Shown here: positions 23,590-33,939 of the stretch, in pieces
Position numbering within the stretch: position 1 is the stretch's first letter
How the letters are laid out: each line of letters starts with the position of its first letter
Source: Eriocheir sinensis
Taxonomy: Eukaryota; Arthropoda; Malacostraca; Decapoda; Varunidae
NCBI RefSeq assembly: GCF_024679095.1
Contig: NC_066516.1
Span: forward strand, 25,470,313-25,534,312
Length of the DNA stretch: 64,000 nt
Direction: 5' to 3'
Translations under genes and position numbers: made by a program
The notes under the pieces: model-generated
What the model was told of the DNA's origin: nothing
Database searches by the model: none
Seen by the model: only the letters and a program-made list of their open reading frames with translations

Positions 23590-23943
23590 TGAAAGGAATA
23601 ACAGGAGGAGGAGGAGAAGGAAACATGGAAACATAAAAAGACAGACAACAGGAAGCCTATTGGCTTATTATGAGGTTGCCCGCTCTAGTGCTATGATCGA
23701 TAGTCTCTTTGTGCCTATAAAGCAGATCAAAGCAATTTGGTACGTACGTTTAGTTTACTACTGTTGCAACGAAGTAATCACCGATGCAACTTTTAAAGGA
23801 GTTGATGGTTCCTGCAGTTATTACTTCAGCAATAAAATTGTTTCATCTTTTGGCTCGGTTTGAAAAGAAACTCCTGTCAATGACTGTATTGCATCGAAGA
23901 GGCAACAGGAAGCCCATTGTGGAGCAGATCTAAGTACTTTGGT
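23590..23943 (-). mobile_element. LINE 3'-end fragment (RT C-terminus plus 3' tail)
   Basis: On the minus strand the frame over about 23770-23910 gives a diverged Phe-Phe-Ser-Asn-Arg block with Phe-Ile-Ala-Glu-Val-Ile-Thr-Ala and Ser-Phe-Lys-Ser. This matches the end of a CR1/Jockey-type ORF2 as seen at 24240-24712. One in-frame stop is visible. Downstream lies a 3' UTR ending in the tandem-like tail tttatgtttccatgtttcc, directly against a GGA tract. It is 5'-truncated at about 23943, where a SINE adjoins. Confidence 0.7.
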
Positions 23944-23944
23944 G

Positions 23945-24240
23945 CTTTTTTTTTTTACGTCCAAGGTTATAGCGCCGGTAGACTTTCTTCATCGATCTTG
24001 CTGGTCGGCCCAAGCCCGTCATGGCGCAAGCAAGTGTTTATGGTGGCGCCATCTATTCTTGGCTCATGCTGTCCCCCGTAGCTCATTCTTGATTTCACTT
24101 GGATAGTTCCTCTGGAGTCTGGGTTGATGGGTGGTCTTCAGGACAGCATGTGGAAAGTCTTAGGCCACTCGGCGGTGACTGAAAAATTCCAGGTGTTACG
24201 GAGGACTCCAACCCGTATCATCCGGGATGCGGCGGACGAA
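23945..24240 (-). mobile_element. tRNA-derived SINE, family B, copy 2
   Basis: Body sequence is shared with 54185-54505 (gccatctattcttggct, atgctg(t/c)cccccg, ggtggtcttcaggacagcatg, gccactcggc, gtgactgaaaaa). The 3' end on the minus strand is an A run, seen as T at 23947-23957. The tRNA-like head is truncated: the B-box-like segment survives at about 24205-24217, but the A box is lost at the junction with the neighbouring LINE. It lies between two LINE 3' fragments of the same orientation. Confidence 0.8.
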
Positions 24241-24712
24241 GTAACGGTCGATAAAATTATGATTCTTGAAGGAGTTGATGATTTCCGCATTACTACAGCA
24301 GGGATGTTGTTCCAATGGCGTATGACTCGGTTGGAGAAGAAACTCCTACCAATGTCTGTGCATCGCTTCGCTTGAATGGATAGACCGTTGTTTCTAGTTC
24401 TTGAGTTGGTTTGTAGCTCAAAAAACTTACGAGTGATCGAGAAGACCTGAATCATATCCCCTCGGCTCGTTAGCGTCTCTTTTCCAGCGAATAGAGGTTG
24501 AGTCGCCCTCAAGGGTGGAATCATCTTCATAGGGCGTCGCTGAATTCTCTCTGACAATTTAATGTCTTTTCTGTAATTAGGAGACCAGAATTGTACCGTA
24601 TACTCGAGGTGCGGTCTTACCATTGAGTTATATAAGGATAACATTACTTCCGGCGTCCTACACTCGAAGTTTCTCACTATAAACCCGAGAATAGTGTTGG
24701 CTTTGTTGTAGC
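24240..24712 (-). mobile_element. LINE ORF2 C-terminal fragment
   Basis: The minus-strand frame is open for about 155 codons and carries the thumb-region signature of CR1/Jockey-type reverse transcriptases: YNSMVRPHLEYTVQFWSPNY, then RIQRR with MIPPLRA, then RGDMIQVF, then FFSNRVIRHWNNIP. The RT palm and the upstream endonuclease are absent, so the copy is 5'-truncated and inactive. Its 5' edge runs into a TAG/GGA trinucleotide tract at 24712-24745. Its 3' edge meets a SINE. Family-level naming beyond CR1/Jockey-like is not possible from this fragment. Confidence 0.88.
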
Positions 24713-25665
24713 AGCAGTAGTAGTAGTAGTAGGAGGAGGAGGAGAAGGAGGAGGACAGTAACGACGACAACGGAGGAAGAGGAGTGGGAGATGGAGGAGG
24801 AGGAAGAGGAGGAGGAGAAAGAGAACAAAAAAGAAAACAAGAATAAGAGTAAGTAAAAAATAACAAGAAGAAGCGCAAGAAAAACACAATGAGGAAAAAA
24901 AAAGAGGAGAAGAAACAGAAACAAGATGATAACAGCCAACCCTTGTGTCTTGAAGGGGAACGAGAGGTGTGGAGGAAAAAGAGGAGGAGGAGGAGGAGAA
25001 GGAGGAGGAGGAGGAGGGAGGGAGGGAGTGGCAGGATGTAGGGTGGAAGATGCCACAGGGCGAGGCGAGGGAGGTCAAGAAGAACGAAAAAGCTAACAGA
25101 AACTTGTAAAAGGGAAAGCTGTTATGCGGGAGGGAGGGAGGGAGGAAGGGAGGGAGGGAAGCAAGAAGAGTAGGAGAAATGAAGGGGAAGGAAGGAGGAG
25201 GAGGAGGAGGAGGAGGAGGAGGAAAGAGAACAGGTGATAAGGAAGGAAGGAGAGCGGGGATGGATAAAAGGAAGGAGAGGAAAGAATGTATGATAAGGAA
25301 GGAAGGAGCGAGGGAGGGAAAAGGAAAGGAAGGAAGGGCAGGTGGAGGGAAACGAAAGAGGAAGAGGAGGAAGGAGAGCAGGTGACAAAAAAGGGCGGAT
25401 ATGGATAAAAAGAAGAAGAAAGAATAGATCATAAGGTAGGAAGGAGGAAGGGAGTGAAGGAGGAAGAAAAGAGACAGCAAGGAAGGCAGGAGGGAGGAAA
25501 GGTGGTAATGAAAGAAGAAGGGAGGAGGACGAAGATATGACAAGCAGGAAAGAATGGAGGAGGAGTGTAAATGGAGGAGAAAGGGTGTGTGCTGGCGGTG
25601 GTGGTGGTGGTGGCGGTGGTGGTGTAGATGACAGGAAGAGGACGTTTGTAATCACCAACGGTCAG
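24712..25665. repeat. Purine-rich block with GGA tracts
   Basis: Almost purely A+G on the plus strand for about 0.9 kb. GGA runs lie at 24732-24750, 24795-24815, 24978-25020, 25195-25222 and 25595-25622 (GGT). Degenerate GGAAGGA units are present. The large Ser/Pro/Leu-rich minus-strand frames are low-complexity artefacts. Confidence 0.85.
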
Positions 25666-25990
25666 TAGTCAGTCACCACACTCGCAGGCATAGTCACCAA
25701 CACGCCAACTACTTCACCACACTTACTAACCCACCAACACTAACACTCATTCATTCATCACTAACACACATTCATTCATCACCAATACTAACAACACACA
25801 TCACCACTCACACTCATTCGCTCACCACCACAAAAACACACACCAACACTAACCTCATCACCAACACACATTCATTCATCACCAGTACTAACAACACACA
25901 TCACCACTAACACCCATTCGCTCACCACCACTAAAACACACACCAACACTAACCTCATCACTAACACTCATGCACTCCTTCGTCACCAAA
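25666..25990. repeat. C/A-rich minisatellite, ~104-bp period
   Basis: A unit containing acacattcattcatcacca, then actaacaacacacatcacc, then cattcgctcaccaccac, then caccaacactaacctcatc is repeated about 2.5 times (near 25764 and 25868). It is diverged at the left end and has almost no G on the plus strand. Confidence 0.85.
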
Positions 25991-25999
25991 ACCAAACAG

Positions 26000-27210
26000 C
26001 TTTCATGAAAACAAACAAACTTAAACAACAGTCAATTTCCGAAGTCCGACCACACGAAAAATAAAGGAAAGTAAAAGAAAACAGAAGAAAACAAGAAGAC
26101 AAAACAAGAGGAGAGAAAGAAGAAAGATAGAAAAATCCTCGAAACTAGAAATAAAGAAATAGGATACAGAAACTCCCACTGCAATATAAAATAGAACAAA
26201 CCCCTAGGTAAGAAGACATCAAATGAAGCAATGTCAAGATAACCTCCTACTGAGAGAGAAAAAGAAAAACTCCTAAACATGAAGAGAATAGGATAAAAAA
26301 AAACTAGAAAAACTCCTCCCGTTACCGTAGCCTGAGCAGCATAGGAATTGAAACGTGTCCAGAGAGGCGAGCGAGTAAGTGAGGGAGTGGAACTTACGAT
26401 GCCTTCATAAACACATCCTTCAGGTACAATGATACGCCCTCGCTTTCCTTTGGTGAGTAAGTGCCTGGAGTTAGTCAGAAGTAAATTGAAGGCGAGGAAG
26501 AGAAGGAGGAGAGGGGAGAACAGGTGACAAAGAAGGAGGGTAGGCGGGAATGGATAAAAGGAAGAAGAAAGAATGGAGAATAAAGAAGAAGGGAGGGAGG
26601 AAGGGGAAGAAAAGAGGCGGTAAGTAAGGCAGGAAAGGGAAAAGGTGATAAGGAAAGAGGAAGGGAGGAAGACGAAGAGATGACGAGGAGGAAAGAACAC
26701 ACACACACAAAAAAAAAAAAAAACACTCGAAAGCAGACCCACAGATGAGCAAACAAAAACACCTAAATGCACAAGAAAACAATCATGAAAAAGCAGAAAA
26801 TAAACAAAGAAGAGTAACAGTGCAGAGACAGTGATCAGGGAGGAAAGAAAAAAAAAACAAGTGGCATTTAAATAAGGTAGTGACTGAATGGCCAAAGCAA
26901 AGTAGTGGTTTTGTCAATGCAAGTGCGAGGGAAAGTTTTAAATGGAGGTCAGACGGAGTTAAGTAGAGTGGGACAGACGGTAATGACAGTTCTCAGGAGC
27001 AGTCACGTGTAGCACGACTAACTGACTGGTTGACTGGCCTCTTGTGGTTTCCTATATCCGCGTAACCTTGTGCAGTAGGCGTGGTCGAGAAGTGCCATCA
27101 ATCTGCTGCAGACCGACAGGCTTGCATCACGGGGACAAGAAAGGTCTGGCTAGGTTTGCCGGAGGACATTTGCTATGGGCCTCTTTACCACCAAGGTTAC
27201 CCATGCCACG
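26000..27210. other. A-rich spacer, no gene recognised
   Basis: Purine- and A-dominated sequence to about 26860, then mixed sequence. The text near 27025-27070 (ggttgactggcctcttgtgg) resembles decapod LINE 3' UTR sequence, but I cannot establish it. A 287-codon minus-strand frame at 26032-26895 is Phe/Leu/Ser-rich and matches no family. Confidence 0.4.
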
Positions 27211-27240
27211 AGTGTGGTGGTGGTGGTGGTGGTGGTGGTT
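27211..27240. repeat. (GGT)n microsatellite
   Basis: About nine GGT units. Confidence 0.9.
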
Positions 27241-27339
27241 AGAGGGGGGTGAAGGTGGTTCTGATTTTGTAAGGGATGGCCACAAAAAACCCACCGTTAC
27301 GTCTTCCCTCAAGTTTTTTTTCGGTGCCTAGAATTAAAT

Positions 27340-27470
27340 ACACATTTTCCTCCTCCTTTTCCTCCTCCTCCTTCTTCTCCTATTTCTCTTCCTCTTCCCC
27401 CTCCTTCTCCTCTTTCTCAGCAACATCATCATCATCATCACCATCATCCTAGTCCTTCTTATCATCATCA
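27340..27470. repeat. (TCC)n/(TTC)n then (ATC)n tracts
   Basis: Imperfect pyrimidine triplets (27345-27418) followed by ATC triplets (27424-27470). Confidence 0.85.
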
Positions 27471-27488
27471 TCTGTCTCGTCCCACCCC

Positions 27489-27590
27489 ATGGAGTCACAT
27501 TCTCTTAGTATCTGCGAAAAGATGATAATGCTAGACAATCTCGCGTCGGTCCGGAGGTGCCTGCAGCGCCGGGGCTCGGGGGGTAAAAGG
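27489..27590 (+). other. Possible first coding exon (unidentified)
   Basis: An ATG in a purine-supported context (ccccATGG) opens a 34-codon frame, Met-Glu-Ser-His-Ser-Leu ... Arg-Gly-Ser-Gly-Gly-Lys-Arg. It ends exactly at AGG|GTAAGTG, a near-consensus splice donor at 27591, in phase 0. The exon-like part is GC- and CpG-rich compared with its surroundings. No family is recognised, no acceptor partner is identified, and no promoter motif is visible. It could be the 5' exon of a gene whose remainder lies downstream, or chance. Confidence 0.2.
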
Positions 27591-27756
27591 GTAAGTGTTG
27601 CGAGGGCTGGGAACGTTCTTTGTCTGGCGGGGTGGCGGGGTACAGAATGGGTCTCAGTGGGCACTGCAGACCCGGGGCAGAGAACCACGCCAGAACCTTA
27701 GCGTCAAGATTAGCATCGGTTACATTTTGTTGGCATAGAATACATTACGCTGAGAC

Positions 27757-27790
27757 AGGTTAGGTTAGGGTAGGTTAGGCTGGGGTAAGT
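27757..27790 (+). repeat. Short TTAGG-like tract
   Basis: Imperfect GGTTA units (aggttaggttagggtaggttagg form). This resembles the arthropod telomere repeat, but it is too short and diverged to be a telomere. Confidence 0.6.
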
Positions 27791-27794
27791 TCGG

Positions 27795-28308
27795 TTTAAC
27801 TAAATTTATCTTATCCGAACAGGTGCAAAACGTAACTTGCTTTCCTTTCTATCGTTGTTATGAAACACGGCAAACCAAACAAAGGTGACACCGAGGAAAG
27901 GTAATAACGGGACAAAAGAATGTACGGATTAACAACGATATCAACATTACATGAATTAGTAACGTGCTTCCTCACAACAATCTCTTGTCACTTTCAATAT
28001 ATTTTTAGCCTTGATTAATTTTCTCGGCTATACTGTGTAAAACAACATGTTTCGACCATTTCTTAAGGACACCAATCTCTTTATATCTATCTATATTCCT
28101 TTTCAGCCTCAAGTTAACTATCTCGGCTATACTTTCATCCAATTACTAGAAAAAGAGAGTAAATAGAACACCTCACTTCTTAGGTGCCAGTCACTTCACA
28201 TCCATCAATATTCTTTCTTAGCCTCAAGGCAACGTTCTCGCTTATATTCTCGTCACAGCACAATGGCAGAAGACAGGAGCAGCTTGTATCTTCCACTGTG
28301 TCGTCGAG

Positions 28309-28310
<2 letters not shown>
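27795..28310. repeat. Spacer containing a degenerate ~100-115 bp tandem repeat
   Basis: The block agcctcaagttaactatctcggctatact recurs in diverged form near 28009, 28107 and 28219, with ctcatctatattc-like text before it. About three units. No gene recognised. Confidence 0.55.

Positions 28311-28351
<41 letters not shown>
28311..28351. repeat. (GT)n microsatellite at flank block C
   Basis: About 20 GT units abutting the same end of block C that carries (CA)n at 15351. Confidence 0.97.
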
Positions 28352-28354
<3 letters not shown>

Positions 28355-28442
28355 CGGGCACTCATCAGTAATTTTTCTTTATTGTAGTTGGGATAATACA
28401 TAAGGGTTTTCGTTGGTTGACGATGAATGCAGCGAAAGAAAT
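28352..28442 (-). repeat. Array-flank block C, right copy (inverted)
   Basis: Reverse complement of 15260-15350 with few changes (tttcgggcactcatcagtaa ... cgatgaatgcagcgaaag). Here it directly precedes the first monomer of array 3. Confidence 0.92.
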
Positions 28443-31095
28443 GCTTTCTTATTCCAATTTACAACTAAGTAATCTATTCATCGTTCCTTATATTTTCTAT
28501 TAATTTCTTTTTATTAACATCTATGCTCGTCTTAATGGTGCTTTTCTTATTGATATCTATAACTAACTTATCTATTCTTCGTTCCTTATATTTTCCAGGT
28601 ATTTCTATTTATTAACTTGTATGCTTGTCTTTTTTGTGCTTTTCTTATTCCAATCTATAACTAACTAATCTATTCTTCGTTCCTTATATTTTCCAGGTAT
28701 TTCCTTTTATTAACTTGTATGCTTGTCTTTTTTGTGCTTTTCTTACTCCAATCTATAACTAACTAATCTATTCTGCGTTCCATATTTTTCTATTTACTTC
28801 TTTTCATTAACTTCTATGCTTGTCTTTTTTGGTTCTTTTCGTATTCCAATATATAACTAACTAATCTATTTTTCTTTCCTTATATTTTCAAGTTATTTCT
28901 TTTCATTAACTTGTATGCTTGTCTTTTTGGTACTTTTCTTATTCCAAACTATAACTAACTAATCTATCCTTTGTTCCTATTATTTTCCAGTTATTTCTTG
29001 TATTAACTTGTATGCTCGTCTTTTTGGTGGTGTTCTTGTTCCAATTTATAACTAACTAATCTATTCTTTCCTAATTTTTCTGTTTACTTCTTTTCATTAA
29101 CTTCTATGCTCGTCTTTTCAGTACTTTCCTTATTCCAATCTATAACTAACTAATCTGTCCTTCGTTCCTTTTATTTTCTAGTTATTTTTTATTATCTTGT
29201 ATGCCCGTCTTTTTGGTGCTATTCTTATTCCAATCTATGACTAACTAATCGATCCTTCGTTCTTATTTTCGAGGTATTTCTTTTATTAACTTCTATGCCT
29301 GTTTTTTTTTTAGTGCTTCTCTTATTCCAGTCTATAACTAACTAATATATTTTTATTTCCTTATATTTTTCTAGTTATTTCTTTTTATTAACTTCTAAGC
29401 TCGTCTTTTTGGTGCTTCTCTTATTCCAATCTATAACTAACTAATCTATTCTTTCCTTATTTTTCCAGATAATTCTTTTTATTAATTCGGCTGCTCGTCT
29501 TTTTGGTACTTTTCTTATTCCAATCCATAACTAACTAATCTATTCTTTCCTTATATTTTCTAGTTATTTCTTATCATTAACTTCTATGCTCGTCTTTTTG
29601 GGTTCTTTTCTTATTCCAATTTATTACTACCTAATCTATTCCTCGTTCTTTATTTTCTAGTTATTTCTGTATGCCTGTATTTTTTGGTACTTTTCTTATT
29701 CCAATTTATAAGTAACTAATCTATTCCTCGTTCTTTATTTTCTAGTTATTTCTTTTCATTAACTTCTATGCCTGTCTTTTTTCGTACTTTCCTTTTTCCA
29801 ATTTAAAACTAACTAATTAATTTTCCTTTCTCTATATTTTCTAGTTATATCTTTTCATTAACTTTTATGTTCGTCTTTTTTGGTTATTTTCTTATTCCAG
29901 TCTATAACTAACTATTGTATCCTTCGTTCCTTATTTTTCTAGTTACTTCTTTTCATTAACTTGTATGCTTGTCTTTTTTAGTGCTTTTTCTCATTTCAAT
30001 TTATAAGTAACTAATCTATTCTTCGTTCCATATTTTCGAGGTATTTCTTTTATTAACTTCTATGCCACTCTTTTTTAGTGCTTTTCTTATTCCAATTTAT
30101 AACTTAATTATCTATTCCTCTTTCCTTATTTTTCTAGTTATTTCTTTTTATTAACTTCTATGCTCATCTTTTTTGGTACTTTTCTTATTCCAATCTATAA
30201 CTAACTAATCTATTTTTCTTGCCTTATATTTTTCTAGTTATTTCTTTTTATTAACTTTTATGCTTGTCTTTTTGGTGCTTCTCTTATTCCAATCTATAAC
30301 TAACTAATCTATTTTTTCCTTATTTTTCCAGATATTTCTTTTTATTAATTCGTATGCTCGTCTTTTGGGTACTTTTCATATTCAAATCAATAACTTACTA
30401 ATCTATTCTTTTCTTATATTTTCTAGTTATTTCTTTTCATTAACTTCTACGCTCGTCTTTTTGTTTTCTTTTCTTATTCCAATTTATAACTAATCTATTC
30501 CTTGTTCCTTATATTTTCTAGCTATTTCTTTTTATTAACTTGTATGCCTGTCTTTTTTGGTGCTTTTCTAATTCCAATTTATAAATAACTAATCTATTCT
30601 TCTTTCCATATTTATCTATTTACTTCTTTTCATTAACTTCTATGCTCGTTTTATACTACTTTCCTTATTCCAATCTATAACTAACTAATCTATTCTTCGT
30701 TCCTTATTTTTCTAGTTATTTTTTTTATTAACCTTTCTGCTCGTCTTTTTGGTTCTTTTCATATTCCAAATTATAACTAACTAATTTATTTTTCTTTCCT
30801 TATTTTTCCAGGCATTTCTTTTTATTAACTTGTAAGCTTGTCTTTTTGGTACTTTTGTTATTCCAATCTGTAACTAACTAAACTATTCTTCGCTCCTTAT
30901 TTTTCTAGTTATTTCTTTTCATTAACTTCTATGCTTGTCTTTTTGGTATTTTTCTTATTCCAATCTGTAACTAATTAATCTGTTTTTTTTCTCCTTATAT
31001 TTCTATTTATTTGTTTTTATTAACTTGTATGCCGGTCTTTTTTGGTTCTTTTCTTATTCAAATTTATAACTAACTAATCTATTCCTGCTTCAAGA
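28443..31095 (+). repeat. Array 3 of ~96-bp satellite monomer (forward)
   Basis: About 27-28 monomers of the same unit as array 1. The opening units match array 1 in order of variants: a ttattg-type unit, then two ttttccaggtattt units, then the tttttctatttacttc variant, then the ccaatatataactaac variant, then the cctttgttcc variant. Parallel order means array 3 descends from the same multi-monomer array rather than from independent expansion. Confidence 0.95.
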
Positions 31096-31199
31096 CTGCT
31101 GAGAAAAGCGATGATAAGTAAACCGTGTTATAAACATTTCGGAGCTGTCTTGTGACCTCAACTCATCACATTTCCTCTATATTTTATTTTATCGAGTTT
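31096..31199 (-). repeat. Array-flank block B, right copy (inverted)
   Basis: Reverse complement of 14968-15069. It starts where array 3 ends and stops where the LINE endonuclease coding sequence on the minus strand is interrupted. Confidence 0.92.
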
Positions 31200-31565
31200 T
31201 GCGTGGTCGGTATCAAGAGTGTGCCTTGGCGGTCTGTAGATAAGTCCAATTACTATTTTACGAGATTTATTTTTAATTTCAATGAAGACCGTGTCTACAT
31301 TGGTTATAATATCTGTTTTCACGGATACTGGATGGAGAGAGTTGTGGATATAAAAGATAACGCCTCCACTCTGTCTGTTCTCTCTTTCATGACTAAAGAT
31401 GGTATAACCTGGTAATCTATATTCCGCAATGAAATCTCTATTTGAAGTGTCTATCCAAGATTCTGTGACTCCGATGATGAGATAATGATATGTAGCTGCG
31501 ATTACTTCTAAATCTTCAAATTTGTTACGTAGGCTTACATAGCAAGCTTTATTGTGATTCGAGTC
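31197..31565 (-). mobile_element. LINE ORF2 N-terminus: APE-like endonuclease fragment
   Basis: The minus-strand frame gives, in order, Tyr-Val-Ser-Leu-Arg-Asn-Lys-Phe, then an IIGVTESWID block, then RLPGYTIF, then GGVIFYI, then VIGLIYRPPR. This is the layout of the N-terminal half of an apurinic/apyrimidinic endonuclease domain of CR1/Jockey-type LINEs. The Glu of the TESW block is the expected metal-binding residue. About 120 codons are open. The frame stops being LINE-like at about 31199, where flank block B begins, so the C-terminal half of the nuclease and all of the RT are missing here. It follows the ORF1 fragment at 31590-32350 in the expected order. Confidence 0.85.
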
Positions 31566-31589
31566 GGGGGTATCGCGGGTTGAGTGCTC

Positions 31590-32350
31590 CCTTACGGTGG
31601 AGCTGCTGGTGTTCTCGCCTCCACGATTTTTGGCTTTCGAAGAGCCACTTGGTCACAGAGCAGCCTCCCGAAACGGGCTGCTCCAACAGGGTTTAAGTGG
31701 ATGCCATCAGCAAGGAACAAGTCTGAATCGTAGTAAAAACTGTTCCACAAGTTAGCGAACTGGACGTTTTCTTGTGAGCAAAGGGACTGAAGTCTTTTGT
31801 TTGTGCTGAAGGCCTTACTGTAAAAGCTAGATTCGCCACCGACCCTCGGGAGGATTCCTGAGATTATGATGTTACTGGCATCCGTTTTACGTTTATACTG
31901 CTTGATCATGCGGCGGTATTTCTCAAGCAGTTCCCCAGAACGGGTTGTCTTTACGTCATTTGTCCCCGCGTGAATGACAAAGAAGGTGTTTCGGTCGGTA
32001 TTTCTCGTGACATCATCGCACGCTGCAGTGATGTCGTCCAGTCTGGCACCTATATAGCAGTAACTTTTTTTCTGCGGCCGTTTGATGAACGACCACAGAA
32101 CTCAACCAGCTGGCCACGCACCATGGAGTCCCCAACTAGGCGAGTCTCAAACTCATCCTCCATGGTGTCTGCCAGCACCTGAAACCTATTGAAGGTAGTG
32201 GGGGTCAGTAAATCCTTGGTTGCCTGCTTCGGTTTGGCTCCATTCCTTACAGGTTGGAACCCGACATCCTGTGAAGCAGGAAGAAAAGCGTTAAGTGGGG
32301 CAGGCTGGAAGTTGTCCTGTGAGGCAGGCTGGGGGTCAGCCTGTGAGGCA
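31590..32350 (-). pseudogene. LINE ORF1-like protein with SGNH-hydrolase domain (frameshifted)
   Basis: On the minus strand the frame first encodes a short Pro/Gln-rich repeat region (four PASQ-type units, about 32240-32345). A GDSMVRG block (SGNH block I, catalytic Ser) follows near 32115. In the next frame come ARLDDI, HAGTNDV (block III) and DGIHLNPVGAARFGRLL (block V with Asp and His). The frame changes in a run of seven T on the plus strand near 32068-32074, so the domain is split and presumably inactive. SGNH/esterase domains are known in ORF1 proteins of CR1-like LINEs, and the endonuclease of ORF2 follows immediately downstream, which supports that reading over a host lipase. It is not a complete ORF1: no PHD/zinc-finger part is seen upstream of the GGA repeat. 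Confidence 0.8.
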
Positions 32351-32352
32351 GG

Positions 32353-32402
32353 AATGAAGAGGAGGAGGAGGAGGAGGAGGAGGAGGAGGAGGAAGAGGAG
32401 GA
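32353..32402. repeat. (GGA)n microsatellite between two LINE fragments
   Basis: GGA units with one AGA interruption. On one side lies the start of the ORF1 fragment, and on the other the 3' tail of the next LINE copy. Confidence 0.96.
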
Positions 32403-32419
32403 CGGGGACGAGGACAAAG

Positions 32420-33115
32420 GGGAACATATGAACATATGAACGCAAGGGGTCCGCAAAAAGCCCACTGACCTATACTTGGCAGCCCCTGTCTACCTGCCGC
32501 TAGTGCCAGTGTAGCACCTATCATCCGCCTCCTTAAGCCCATCTAATCTCTTGAATGCAGTAATCTTGCCACATCCAGCTACCACACGGCCAGCAAGCCC
32601 ATTCCACTCGTGTTCTACCCTGAATCCCACCCACTACTTCCTACCAAATCTTTTCATCCATAAACTTAGCTAACCTCTTTTTGAACACACTAAACTACTG
32701 CTGTATACTACCTCCCTTGGCAATGCATTCCAGAAATCTACCACCCTATGGCTAAAGAAATAGTTTCGTAAATCAAACCTACACCCTTGTTTCCTAATTT
32801 TCCTATCACGACCCCTAGTCCTGTTTTCCTCCTCTAGTGTAAAGAAAGTATCCACAGGTAAGTAATCGCAATTTGAAAACATTTTATATAGCTCTATCAT
32901 ATCCCCCCTTAGACATCTCCTCTCATATGAAAACACATTTAACTCTTTTAACCTATCCCTATACTCCAGGTGCCTCATTGCCGGTATCATCCTAGTTCCT
33001 CTTCTCTGAACTTTTTCTAACAGATTAACATCCTGCCTATAATGTGGTGACCAAGCTTGTATACAATACTCTAAATGAGGTCTAACATATGAATTATATA
33101 AACTACGTATTACCG
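32420..33115 (-). mobile_element. LINE ORF2 C-terminal fragment with 3' UTR
   Basis: The minus-strand frame is open from the GGA repeat to about 32675. It carries YNSYVRPHLEYCIQAWSPHY, LLEKVQRRGTRMIPAMR, YERRCLRGDMIELYK, a TRGRDRK block, and FFSHRVVDFWNALPREVV. These are the thumb and C-terminal signatures of CR1/Jockey-like reverse transcriptases. A 3' UTR of about 250 bp follows and ends in a repeated gttcatat tail (32425-32442 on the plus strand as aacatatgaacatatgaac). The 5' end is truncated precisely at a (GGA)n tract (33116-33163), and the 3' tail is also followed by GGA repeats. Confidence 0.92.
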
Positions 33116-33163
33116 AGGAGGAGGAGGAGGAAGAGGAGGAGGAGGAGGAGGAGGAGGAGGAGA
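33116..33163. repeat. (GGA)n microsatellite at the LINE 5' truncation point
   Basis: GGA units with one AAGAGG interruption. Confidence 0.96.
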
Positions 33164-33663
<500 letters not shown>

Positions 33664-33844
33664 AACTCGTGTGAATAATATACATGTTTACACGAATATT
33701 CCTTTAAAAAAAATTCTTTCTACAAACCAAATAGTCATTCATAATTTCAAGAACAAATCACTGTGTTCCGGGATATGCATATCTTGTTACGGTGAATCGC
33801 TGCACTCCGTTGAGCAGAAAGGACAAGGAAGGATACGGTTCATC

Positions 33845-33870
33845 ATCATCATCATCGTCATTCGTAATTC
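33845..33870. repeat. (ATC)n microsatellite
   Basis: Short run of ATC units. Confidence 0.8.
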
Positions 33871-33939
33871 ACTGCATGACAAGGATCTCTCCCAACGTCA
33901 GTCACTTCTCTCTCTTATGTTAGTGATTCTAGTTTCACC

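Noticed and set aside
24658..25658. Proline/serine-rich minus-strand frames of 130-290 codons
   Set aside because: Produced by the purine-rich strand; low complexity, no domain, overlapping open frames. Only the C-terminal part from 24712 leftward is real (LINE).
25764..25985. Coding repeat protein
   Set aside because: The C/A-rich minisatellite has stops in relation to its period and no Met-initiated frame of note.
31590..32350. Host SGNH lipase/esterase gene
   Set aside because: Adjacent in order to a LINE endonuclease, frameshifted, without a signal peptide; better explained as LINE ORF1.
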